Assembly: GCF_902489635.1 (NCBI RefSeq)
Contig: NZ_CABUAN010000007.1
Location: forward strand, 12,339-76,338
Direction of reading: 5' to 3'
DNA from: an uncultured Porphyromonas sp.
GTDB taxonomy: Bacteria; Bacteroidota; Bacteroidia; Bacteroidales; Porphyromonadaceae
DNA: 64,000 nucleotides
Below the pieces are notes generated by a model. It ran no database searches and had not been told where the DNA came from. It worked only from the letters and a program-made list of their open reading frames with translations. Positions within the stretch are counted from its first letter, which is position 1. Every line of letters starts with the position of its first letter. Positions 16,568 through 24,285 of this stretch are shown in pieces. The position numbers and the translations under genes were made by a program.

Positions 16568-18724
16568 ATGCAATTGTATCAGACATCAGACATTCGAAAC
16601 ATCGCCGTCATCGGCGGCTCGGGTAGCGGCAAGACAACTCTTGCCGAGGCTATGCTCTTTGAGAGTGGCGTCATCAAGCGCCGCGGGACTATCGAGGCAC
16701 AAAACACTGTGTGCGACTACTTTCCCGTAGAGAAGGAGTATGGCTATACCGTTTTCTCCACCCTATTTAGTGTCGAGTTTGCTAACCGCAAGCTCAACTT
16801 CATCGACTGTGCAGGCTCCGATGACTTCGTAGGTGGCACTGTCGCTGCACTCCATGTGACTGACTCGGCTCTAGCTGTGGTCAATGCCAAGGAGGGCGTC
16901 GAGGTCGGCCTGATCAACCAGATGCGTATCATAGAGCAACTGCATAAGCCTGTGCTCTTTACGATCAATCAGCTGGATAGCGACAAGGCAGACTACGACA
17001 GCACAGTAGCTGGGCTCAAAGCGCGCTACGGTGGCAAGGTGGTCGTCATACAGTACCCCGTACAGGAGGGCCCTGACTTCCACCAGGTGGTCGATGTGCT
17101 CAATATGAAGATGTACCAATGGAAGCCCGAGGGCGGTGCTCCCGAAGAGCTCGAGATACCTGCAGATCAGCAAGCACGCGCTGAGGAGCTACGCCAAGCA
17201 CTCATTGAGTCAGCTGCTGAGCATGAGGAGCATCTGATGGAGACTTTCTTTGAGAAGGGGTCGCTCGACGAGGAGGAGATCGTACAGGGCATGCGCAAGG
17301 GTATCGTCCTTGGCGATATGTACCCCGTCTTCTGCGTCAGCGCACTCAAGGATATGGGCGTACGTCGTACGATGACCTTCCTGGGCGATGTAGCGCCTCG
17401 CGTTACGGAGTCTGCGCTACCCGTCACGACAGAGGGCGTAGAGGTAGCACCTGATGCTACAGCTCCCGTGAGTCTCTACTTCTTCAAGAGTACCGTGGAG
17501 CCTCATATCGGTGAGGTCTCTTACTTCAAGGTCATGAGCGGTACACTCAAGGAGGGTATGGACCTGACCAATGCTAAGAACGGCTCTAAGGAGCGCCTCG
17601 GTCAGATCAATGTGGTCGCTGGATCGCAAAAGGAGAAAGTGAGCCAGCTCGTCGCTGGAGACTTTGGCGCAGCCGTAAAGCTCAAGGATGTACGTCGTGG
17701 AGCCACCCTCAATGACAAGGGCGTGGACTACCAGTTCCCTGATATCGAGTACCCTGCTCCCAAGTACCGTCGTGCTATCGCTCCAGTCAATGGTGCTGAT
17801 GCTGAGAAACTGAGCGAGTCACTCAGCCGTATGCAGGAGGAGGATCCCACATGGATCGCTCAGCAGAGCAAGGAGCTACGCCAGCTGATTGTGTCCGGTC
17901 AGGGAGAGTTTCACCTACGTACGCTCAAGTGGCGACTGGAGAACAATGACAAGATCCCCGTCACCTTTGAGGAGCCACGCATCCCCTACCGTGAGACCAT
18001 CACGAAGGCAGCACGCGCTGACTACCGTCACAAGAAGCAGTCGGGCGGTGCTGGGCAGTTTGGCGAGGTGCATCTAATTGTCGAGCCTTACGAGGAGGGC
18101 AAGGAGCTACCGAGCGTCTTCCGCTTTAACAATCAGGAGTTCAAGATCACGGCTCGTGACACCCAGACTGTCGAACTAAACTGGGGTGGCAAGCTAGTCT
18201 TCGTCAATAGTGTCGTAGGTGGCGCCATCGACAACCGCTTCATGCCAGCGATCCTCAAGGGTATCATGGAGCGCATGGAGCGTGGCCCGTTGACTGGCTC
18301 TTATGCTCGTGACGTGCGTGTGATCGTTTACGATGGTAAGATGCACCCCGTAGACAGCAATGAGATCTCGTTCATGCTGGCTGGGCGCAACGCCTTTAGC
18401 GAGGCCTTCCGCAATGCTGGTCCTAAGATCCTCGAGCCTATCTACAGCGTCAATGTGACCGTGCCCGCAGACTACCTCGGTGATGTGATGAGCGACCTGC
18501 AGGGACGCCGTGCACTGATCATGGGTATGAGTAGCGATGGCAACTACGAGCAGCTCTCTGCCAAGGTGCCTCTCAAGGAGATGAGCGACTACGCTACTTC
18601 GCTCAGTTCGCTGACGGGTGGACGCGCCTCGTTTGTCATGAAGTTTGACGCTTACGAGCTCGTACCGTCAGATGTACAGGAGGCACTCCTGAAGGCCTAC
18701 GCAGAGGAGAGCGAGGAGGAGTAA
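16568..18724 (+). CDS. Elongation factor G paralogue (EF-G2 type) with altered GTPase motifs
   Basis: A 718-residue protein with EF-G domain order: G domain (1-270), domain II (about 300-385), III (405-480), IV (485-605) and V (610-690). It departs from canonical EF-G at the catalytic site. G1 is GGSGSGKT (16-23); G2 reads EKEYGYTV instead of ERGITI; G3 reads DCAGSDDF (80-87) instead of DTPGHVDF, so the catalytic histidine is Ser84; G4 is NQLD. Bacteroides EF-G2 has been reported to support translocation without GTP hydrolysis and to be needed in gut colonisation (from memory). This gene very likely encodes that class; the housekeeping EF-G must lie elsewhere. Confidence 0.88.
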   Translation: MQLYQTSDIRNIAVIGGSGSGKTTLAEAMLFESGVIKRRGTIEAQNTVCDYFPVEKEYGYTVFSTLFSVEFANRKLNFIDCAGSDDFVGGTVAALHVTDSALAVVNAKEGVEVGLINQMRIIEQLHKPVLFTINQLDSDKADYDSTVAGLKARYGGKVVVIQYPVQEGPDFHQVVDVLNMKMYQWKPEGGAPEELEIPADQQARAEELRQALIESAAEHEEHLMETFFEKGSLDEEEIVQGMRKGIVLGDMYPVFCVSALKDMGVRRTMTFLGDVAPRVTESALPVTTEGVEVAPDATAPVSLYFFKSTVEPHIGEVSYFKVMSGTLKEGMDLTNAKNGSKERLGQINVVAGSQKEKVSQLVAGDFGAAVKLKDVRRGATLNDKGVDYQFPDIEYPAPKYRRAIAPVNGADAEKLSESLSRMQEEDPTWIAQQSKELRQLIVSGQGEFHLRTLKWRLENNDKIPVTFEEPRIPYRETITKAARADYRHKKQSGGAGQFGEVHLIVEPYEEGKELPSVFRFNNQEFKITARDTQTVELNWGGKLVFVNSVVGGAIDNRFMPAILKGIMERMERGPLTGSYARDVRVIVYDGKMHPVDSNEISFMLAGRNAFSEAFRNAGPKILEPIYSVNVTVPADYLGDVMSDLQGRRALIMGMSSDGNYEQLSAKVPLKEMSDYATSLSSLTGGRASFVMKFDAYELVPSDVQEALLKAYAEESEEE

Positions 18725-18756
18725 CAGACAGCACCCCGCTACCCTACTAAGTTCTA

Positions 18757-18793
18757 AGAGCGGTCTCAGGTCACGACGACTTGAGGCCGCTCT
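18757..18793 (+). terminator. Terminator hairpin after the EF-G paralogue
   Basis: Arms AGAGCGGTCTCAGGTC (18757-18772) and GACTTGAGGCCGCTCT (18778-18793) pair with two G-U, around a 5-nt loop; a CT-rich tract follows. Confidence 0.75.
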
Positions 18794-18897
18794 CTCTGTA
18801 TGTCCTCGGGAGGATGGCGTGTTTTAGTCAAACGAGATGAAGAGACGATACCCACGTGGGGATCTGATTGACCGACGGACTAGTCACCTAATTTATG

Positions 18898-18905
18898 TAC
18901 CTTTG
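18898..18905 (+). promoter_or_regulatory. -7 box for the lipoprotein gene
   Basis: TACCTTTG, 69 bp before the ATG at 18975. No convincing TTTG is found 19-21 bp upstream. A lone CCCACGTGGGG palindrome lies near 18851. Confidence 0.5.
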
Positions 18906-18974
18906 TAATGATCGGGTACTTGATCACTAGATTAAGCTCTCCACCACACTAATTACGGACTAAACAAATTAACA

Positions 18975-20627
18975 ATGAACATCAAACAAATCCAGAGGCT
19001 ACTATACCTCCTCCTAGCGACTAGCTTAGCCATAGTTAGTTGTAATAAGCCTGCCCCCCTACCTAATCCAGGCAATGGAGAGGATACCACAAAAAACATC
19101 CCCATCGGCGAGTACACCCCTATCTACGAGCTAGATGCAGATGGCAATCTGAAGCATCTGCCGATCCCCTTCGTAGATTTTATGGAGGGTGAGCTACCCC
19201 TCAAGAAGTGGGAGGCTGCTCACGGAGCCATGCTACAGAAAGAGGTGGTTGCTGACTTTAAGGGGCAGCAGGTCAAGAATTACGTCTTCAACACTCAGGA
19301 CAAGAGTGGCAAGCAACCGCTGCGCATCTATCTCATCGGAGATGCTGGCAAGAGTAGACTACAGATCTCGACCGTACTCCTGGACAAGAAGCTTGTCTAC
19401 AATGAGCAGGGCGAGATCAGAAGAGAGTTTGACATCATGACCATCAATGATGGCTTTGAGGCGATGGACGACAGCTCCAGCAAGACGCCTATGTACCGCA
19501 GGGGTAACCTTATCGTAGGGGTCTCTCAGAGCAAAGATCAGGCTGGATATGCTCAGCTCTCCTTCCTGCCTATGCCAGGATCGGTCCCTACGGGATACTT
19601 CGACAAGAGTCTCAAGGACTTCCCCTTCGCTAGTAAGAAGGCTGAGGATACCTCTCTAGATGAGATCCGCAAGTATGAGGCCGCTCTAGGACTCAGACAG
19701 GAGAAGGCGCAGAGTGATCCCAAGCGTGCCAACTTCATCACGAAGGACAAGAAGAAGGGCAACTTCGACCTAGTCGCTTACTACCCACAGGGCTACACCT
19801 CCAAGGGTGACACCTACAAGCCTGGTATCCTAGCACTCAGCTATGCACTCACCCTAGATATGGTAGAGAACAATGCCGAGGTAGCCGAGTGGTTTGTAAG
19901 CAACGGCTTTAGCAAGCCTCAGAAGTCAGACATTAGCGACAAGACCTTCACCAGCGAAAACGACTACTACACGCTCCTCATCATGGAGGGTGGTCAGGGT
20001 ATCGCCTTTAGTTTTTCTGCCAAGGAGAAGGCACCCACGCCTGATCCCGTAGAGGACACCAGCATCTTCCCCTCCTACAACTTTGGCGAGAAGTTTAACC
20101 CCGCTGACGTGCCTACCCCAGGGACACCCGCAGGCTCTATCTACACCAGTGAGATGGCTAAGGGAGAGAATGTCACCTACAACGCTCCTGAAAAAGGCGA
20201 TGATGGCAAGATAGACTATAGTATGACCAACCTTCAGGTTATGATCAAAGATCCCTTTAAGGATAGAACTGCTGCCATCAATGGCTATTACTACTACCCC
20301 TCTTACAATGCCACCGAGGCTACGATGCACGTCTATGATAATGGTGGACTAGCCATCAATCACGCTAGGCAGTTTAAGACGGGCATCGACAAGGAGCTCA
20401 AGGCTGCTCTCGAGAAGGCGGGCTACCAATACACTGGAACGGAAAAGAGAACCTCGGGTACTGAGTACTGGTACTGGTTTTACTACAACGCTGAGCACAA
20501 TGTTTCCCTCCACGTCTATAAGATGAAAGATAGCAGCTTCCTCATCGCTAGCTTCTGGCCTGGTGATGAGTACAAGCCCAAAGCGGGCAAGCAGATCCGC
20601 CTGAACACACGCTACTTACGTCACTAA
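18975..20627 (+). CDS. Secreted lipoprotein of unknown function
   Basis: The 550-residue product starts with a type II signal peptide (QRLLYLLLATSLAIVSC, lipid on Cys23), followed by a proline- and glycine-rich tether, so it should be anchored in an outer or inner membrane leaflet. I do not recognise the family. The body seems to contain two related units: one ends with a helix plus YYTLLIMEGGQGIAFSFSAK (around 330-355), the other with ALEKAGYQYTG then EYWYWFYYNAEHNVSLHVYKMKD (around 475-525). They are separated by a linker of Pro, Asp and Thr near 358-400. This suggests an internal duplication of an alpha-beta domain. It stands alone between its own promoter and terminator. Confidence 0.8.
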   Translation: MNIKQIQRLLYLLLATSLAIVSCNKPAPLPNPGNGEDTTKNIPIGEYTPIYELDADGNLKHLPIPFVDFMEGELPLKKWEAAHGAMLQKEVVADFKGQQVKNYVFNTQDKSGKQPLRIYLIGDAGKSRLQISTVLLDKKLVYNEQGEIRREFDIMTINDGFEAMDDSSSKTPMYRRGNLIVGVSQSKDQAGYAQLSFLPMPGSVPTGYFDKSLKDFPFASKKAEDTSLDEIRKYEAALGLRQEKAQSDPKRANFITKDKKKGNFDLVAYYPQGYTSKGDTYKPGILALSYALTLDMVENNAEVAEWFVSNGFSKPQKSDISDKTFTSENDYYTLLIMEGGQGIAFSFSAKEKAPTPDPVEDTSIFPSYNFGEKFNPADVPTPGTPAGSIYTSEMAKGENVTYNAPEKGDDGKIDYSMTNLQVMIKDPFKDRTAAINGYYYYPSYNATEATMHVYDNGGLAINHARQFKTGIDKELKAALEKAGYQYTGTEKRTSGTEYWYWFYYNAEHNVSLHVYKMKDSSFLIASFWPGDEYKPKAGKQIRLNTRYLRH

Positions 20628-20675
20628 GCAGGAGCCTGTCGCCCCTGTGCGACACGCCCAACGTACTAAACAGAG

Positions 20676-20718
20676 CAAGAGCCTACTCGCTAATCAGCGG
20701 GCAGGCTCTTGTTTTATC
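20676..20718 (+). terminator. Rho-independent terminator after the lipoprotein gene
   Basis: CAAGAGCCTACTCGCT pairs with AGCGGGCAGGCTCTTG (ending 20711), followed by TTTTATCTT. A run of ten C lies a little further on (20740-20749). Confidence 0.85.
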
Positions 20719-20767
20719 TTGCCATCTCTCTAAGTCACTCCCCCCCCCCTATCAGTCACTCCGTTTG

Positions 20768-20940
20768 AGACTGTTGCATAAAGGCGAATCGCTGCGTTGC
20801 TTTCGGGATTCGGCTTCGGTCACATACGTAAGTATGCTCCCTTCAGACCTCACCCTCAGCGCCTTGCGCTTCATCCTTTCTGCAAAGTCTAGACAATCTT
20901 GCCAGCAAGATTGGGAGACTGTTGACTTTTGCAACAGTCT
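20768..20940. mobile_element. MITE-like element, 173 bp, with 7-bp target duplication
   Basis: Terminal inverted repeats AGACTGTTGCA (20768-20778) and TGCAACAGTCT (20930-20940) bound the element. The same seven bases CCGTTTG occur immediately before (20761-20767) and after it (20941-20947), as expected of a target-site duplication. Inside there is a perfect hairpin, CAATCTTGC-CA-GCAAGATTG (20894-20913). No coding capacity. The right 20 bases (20917-20936) recur exactly at 51012-51031, upstream of the IS3-family orfA, which hints at mobilisation by a related transposase. Confidence 0.75.
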
Positions 20941-20964
20941 CCGTTTGTTAACTTTCCAAAATGC

Positions 20965-21090
20965 TTCCAAGCTTGGAAAAATAATTTTCCAAGGGAGGAA
21001 ACTTTACTTTCCAAGGGAGGAAAAATAAATTTCCAACGCTGGAAAGTTTCTTTTCCAACGGTGGAAATGTTTCGTTCCAACAGAGGAAAG
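20965..21090. repeat. 22-bp-pitch palindrome array A3
   Basis: TTCC half-sites open at 20965, 20987, 21009, 21031, 21053 and 21075, exactly 22 bp apart in every case. Each unit has the form TTCCAA-N3/4-GGAA. The array lies between a convergent gene pair and begins 18 bp past the MITE target duplication. After it, CAACAGAGG pairs with CCTCTGTTG (to about 21108). Confidence 0.88.
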
Positions 21091-21171
21091 GGAGCTGACC
21101 TCTGTTGAGACGTTTACACGCCCCAGCTAGACAGCGAAAGATAGGTATAGTGCTTGGGGCTAGCTATTAGT

Positions 21172-22068
21172 CTAGCTTTTGGGCTGCGGGACTAAGATGG
21201 GCAGTTGCTGCTTTTGGATCGTGATCTCGATGCGACGCCCCAGCTCGATGAGCTCACCATCGACCTGCGCATAGTCCTCCTTCTCACGCTCTATGATGAG
21301 GTGATCGGTGCGATAGATGTCGATGGAAGCACTCTCGTTGATGTTTTTAGTAAAGAGGTTGATCGCCACCTGCGGAGCTTTTAGGAGCGACATATTGCGG
21401 ATGACCACCACGTCAAAGAGCCCGTCGTCCAGCTCAGCCTCTGGGGCGATGATCGCATTATTGCCATACTGATCCGCATTAGCGCAGGTCACGAGGAAGG
21501 CTTTCTGCTCGATCACCTCACCATTGAGATGAAGGCGATAAAGCGAGGACTTGTGCTTGATAAACTGATCGACCGTCGAGAGGACGTAGGAGAGTGGCCC
21601 CCGGAAGCTCTTCTGGTCGTAGCTCGCGGTCACCTGAGCATCAAAGCCCACGCCGAAGGTCACGAAAAAGGGAACCCCATCGGCCTCGCAGCAGTCGATA
21701 CGCTTGGTATACCCTCGGCGAATAACCTCTAGGGCTGCTTCGGGGTCTAGCGGTATGTCTAGCGAGCGCGCCAACCCATTGCCCGACCCCATCGGGACGA
21801 TGCCGAGAGACATCTCTGTCGTGCGCACCGCATCGGCTACCTCATTGATCGTACCATCTCCACCGATCGCGATAACCGTGTCAAACCCTTGACCAGCTAT
21901 ATCCTTGATGATGCGATCGGCATGTCCCTCTCTGTTGGTATAGACGAAGTATAGCTCACTGTCATTGTCCGAGAGCATGTTAAATGCGAGCTCTGGCAGG
22001 CTCGTCTTCCTAGAGGTGCCAGAGATAGGATTGATGATGACGAGATACTTCTTTTGAGAGCTTAGCAT
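21172..22068 (-). CDS. Diacylglycerol/lipid kinase family protein (DagK/YegS type)
   Basis: 298-residue soluble lipid kinase predicted to phosphorylate diacylglycerol or a related lipid. The N-terminal fold has KKYLVIINPISGTSRK and the nucleotide-binding AIGGDGTINEVADAV, then VPMGSGNGLARSL. The C-terminal beta-sandwich contains FGVGFDAQVTASYD and the conserved ALLVTCANADQYGNNAIIAPEAELDDGLFDVVV. The exact lipid is unknown; in Bacteroidetes these enzymes may act on DAG or sphingoid bases, and sphingolipid kinase activity is possible. It follows queF by 11 bp on the same strand, so the two are probably co-transcribed. Confidence 0.9.
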   Translation of the reverse strand: MLSSQKKYLVIINPISGTSRKTSLPELAFNMLSDNDSELYFVYTNREGHADRIIKDIAGQGFDTVIAIGGDGTINEVADAVRTTEMSLGIVPMGSGNGLARSLDIPLDPEAALEVIRRGYTKRIDCCEADGVPFFVTFGVGFDAQVTASYDQKSFRGPLSYVLSTVDQFIKHKSSLYRLHLNGEVIEQKAFLVTCANADQYGNNAIIAPEAELDDGLFDVVVIRNMSLLKAPQVAINLFTKNINESASIDIYRTDHLIIEREKEDYAQVDGELIELGRRIEITIQKQQLPILVPQPKS

Positions 22069-22079
22069 ACGACCAGTCT

Positions 22080-22571
22080 CTAGTGGTGGAAGGCCAGCAT
22101 ACGCTCACGAGCATACGACTCGTAGGGCGTGCCTGGACGGCCATAATTGCAAAAAGGCACAATGCTAATGCCGCCTCGTGGCGAGAAGTCGCCCGTCACC
22201 TCGATATACTTCGGGTCCATCAGACGGATCAGGTCATCCATGATGATGTTGACACAATCCTCATGAAAGGCACCATGCGAGCGAAAGCTAAAGAGATAGA
22301 GCTTGAGGCTCTTGCTCTCGACCATACGCATGTCTGGGACATACTCTATATATATAGTGGCGAAGTCTGGCTGCCCGGTGATAGGACAGAGCGCTGTAAA
22401 CTCAGGGCACTCGAAGCGTACGCGGTAGTCTCGGTCTTGATGCCTATTCTCAAAAGCCTCTAGCACACTCGGATCGTAGTCCTGTGCGTAGACGGTGCGC
22501 TTATTACCTAGGAGGGATAGCCCCTCGACAGCTCCGTCACGAGCCGTGGAGTGAGATGTAGTTTCTTTCAT
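22080..22571 (-). CDS. queF: NADPH-dependent 7-cyano-7-deazaguanine reductase
   Basis: Reduces preQ0 to preQ1 in queuosine synthesis. The 163-residue length fits the short (unimodular) QueF class. The catalytic cysteine is in EFTALCPITGQPDFATI and the partner aspartate in FHEDCVNIIMDDL; the QueF motif ESKSLKLYLFSFR binds NADPH. SPRGGISIVPFCNYG is typical of the C-terminus. No preQ1 riboswitch was recognised in the 61 bp upstream, which is taken up by a perfect hairpin at 22592-22622. Confidence 0.95.
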   Translation of the reverse strand: MKETTSHSTARDGAVEGLSLLGNKRTVYAQDYDPSVLEAFENRHQDRDYRVRFECPEFTALCPITGQPDFATIYIEYVPDMRMVESKSLKLYLFSFRSHGAFHEDCVNIIMDDLIRLMDPKYIEVTGDFSPRGGISIVPFCNYGRPGTPYESYARERMLAFHH

Positions 22572-22591
22572 GTTACAATTTAGGGTATTGG

Positions 22592-22622
22592 ACTAGTGCT
22601 ACTAAGCTCTAGTAGCACTAGT
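22592..22622 (-). terminator. Perfect inverted repeat between phoH and queF
   Basis: ACTAGTGCTACTA (22592-22604) and TAGTAGCACTAGT (22610-22622) are exact 13-bp arms around a 5-nt loop. No U-tract follows in the minus direction, so it may be an intrinsic pause or mRNA-processing hairpin. Confidence 0.6.
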
Positions 22623-22632
22623 CTCTATAGCA

Positions 22633-24069
22633 TTAGAGTAGGTGCGAGGCCAGCTCACTCAGCTCGCTGCGCTCACCCTTGATCAGGTTAACGTGTGCGA
22701 AGAGCGTCTCGCCACGCATCTTATCAATCATATAGGCGAGACCATTGCTCTGGCTGTCTAGATAGAGCGAATCGATCTGCTCCACGTCACCGCAGAAGAT
22801 CATCTTCGTCCCCTCACCAGCACGTGTGATGATCGTCTTGACCTCGTTCGGAGTTAGGTTTTGCGCCTCATCGACGATCACGATAGCGTCCGCCAGACTG
22901 CGACCACGCAGATAGGCCAGAGCCTCGATGATGAGCTTATTGTCCTGCTGTAGCTTCTCCAGCTGCGCCTGCTGCTTACCGCCCTTAAACTGTGACTTGA
23001 TCACATTCAGGTTGTCAAAGAGAGGCTGCATATAGGGACGTATCTTCTCCTGCTCCGTACCAGGCAGAGCACCGAGGTCCTTATTGGAGAGCGCCACGAT
23101 AGGACGCGCCAGCATGATCTGTCCATAGCGATCTGCCTGATCGAGAGCAGCGGCGAGTGCTAGGAGCGTCTTACCTGTACCAGCCTTGCCCGAGAGTGCC
23201 ACGAGGAGCACGTTGGGGTCCATCAGCACGTCAAAGGCAAAAGCTTGCTCCGCATTTCTCGGCGTGATGCCCATGTGGGTGAACTTATCTACCCGTCGCA
23301 CCATCGCCTCAAAGGGATTGTAGCGCGCCAGCACACTGCTCTGGTCACTCTTGAGGACGAAGCACTCATTGGGTTGTATCTTGCTGCCAAACTCAAACTC
23401 GTCAAGTGCTACTCCCTGCTCACTGTCATAGAGACGATTGATAAGCTCTGCATCGATCCCCTCGAAGACTGGCTGAGCCTCCTCAAAGAGGTCGAAGGTC
23501 TGCACCTTATCGTTGAAGTAATCCTCGACAGGGATGCCGAGCGACTTAGCCTTCATACGGAGGTTGATGTCCTTGCTCACGAGGATCGTCTGCTCCCCCT
23601 CATTTTCTTCAGCGATGTGCAATGTGGCACTCAGGATCTTGTGGTCTGGGATGTTTTCCCCAAAGGCATGCGCCACACGCTCATGAGGCTTGTTGCCTAG
23701 ATAGACGTAGAGACGTCCTCTCCCCTCTCCTAGGTCAGCACCATGCTCGAAGAAGTCAGCTTCCGTCAGCTCATCAAGCCTGCGAACGAAGGCACGTGCG
23801 TTGAAGTTGATCTGATCGGAGCCTTTCTTAAACTTGTCCAGCTCCTCGAGCACCACGATGGGGAGATAGATGTCGTTGTCCTCAAACTTGTCGATGCACT
23901 CATAGTCGTGCAGGATGACGTTGGTGTCTAGGACAAAGTTCTTACTGTGCGATACTCTTGTAGCCTTGCCCTTAGCACTGGAGCGGGGCGTCGTCTTAGA
24001 GTGACTCTTGTTGGTAGTCTTCTTTCGCTCTGTAGTAGCAGAGGAGGTCTTCTTTTGAGCTGTTGGCAT
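22633..24069 (-). CDS. PhoH-like ATPase with N-terminal PIN domain
   Basis: 478-residue PhoH2-type protein, predicted RNA helicase/nuclease. The first 40 residues are basic and low in complexity (KKTSSATTERKKTTNKSHSK). The PIN domain follows, with NFVLDTNVILHDYE (first acidic residue at about 49) and VVLEELDKFKKGS. The ATPase half starts near 250, with Walker A LSGKAGTGKTLLALAAAL and Walker B AIVIVDEAQNLTPNEVKTI, then SEIDS-like IFCGDVEQIDS. PhoH2 proteins from other bacteria unwind and cleave RNA in vitro (established). A CAAAGTTA (-7 box on the minus strand) at 24120-24127 is placed to drive it and perhaps queF and the lipid kinase. Confidence 0.93.
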   Translation of the reverse strand: MPTAQKKTSSATTERKKTTNKSHSKTTPRSSAKGKATRVSHSKNFVLDTNVILHDYECIDKFEDNDIYLPIVVLEELDKFKKGSDQINFNARAFVRRLDELTEADFFEHGADLGEGRGRLYVYLGNKPHERVAHAFGENIPDHKILSATLHIAEENEGEQTILVSKDINLRMKAKSLGIPVEDYFNDKVQTFDLFEEAQPVFEGIDAELINRLYDSEQGVALDEFEFGSKIQPNECFVLKSDQSSVLARYNPFEAMVRRVDKFTHMGITPRNAEQAFAFDVLMDPNVLLVALSGKAGTGKTLLALAAALDQADRYGQIMLARPIVALSNKDLGALPGTEQEKIRPYMQPLFDNLNVIKSQFKGGKQQAQLEKLQQDNKLIIEALAYLRGRSLADAIVIVDEAQNLTPNEVKTIITRAGEGTKMIFCGDVEQIDSLYLDSQSNGLAYMIDKMRGETLFAHVNLIKGERSELSELASHLL

Positions 24070-24119
24070 ATTGGTCTGTTTTTCTAGTTCATATTCGCAA
24101 GTTTATCTCTTGCTCGTCC

Positions 24120-24127
24120 CAAAGTTA
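24120..24127 (-). promoter_or_regulatory. -7 box for phoH
   Basis: CAAAGTTA on the plus strand reads TAACTTTG on the minus strand, 51 bp before the phoH ATG. Confidence 0.45.
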
Positions 24128-24229
24128 GCTATTTTGCTTCAAACGGCCAGCATCTAGGAGAGAGAATCTTTTGTGCCGATAGGCGGGCTCTTACTGAGAA
24201 TGCGAGCCTAAGATGTCGCTGGTTTGAAA

Positions 24230-24246
24230 TATATTTGGTAAGTTTG
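24230..24246 (+). promoter_or_regulatory. Paired -7 boxes for the phosphohexomutase gene
   Basis: TATATTTG (24230-24237) and TAAGTTTG (24239-24246) both match TAnnTTTG and lie 40-56 bp before ATG 24286. No fitting -33 box, so which one is used is open. Confidence 0.5.
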
Positions 24247-24285
24247 TACTATCGAATAGGAACCAATCTAACAACAGAATATTCT

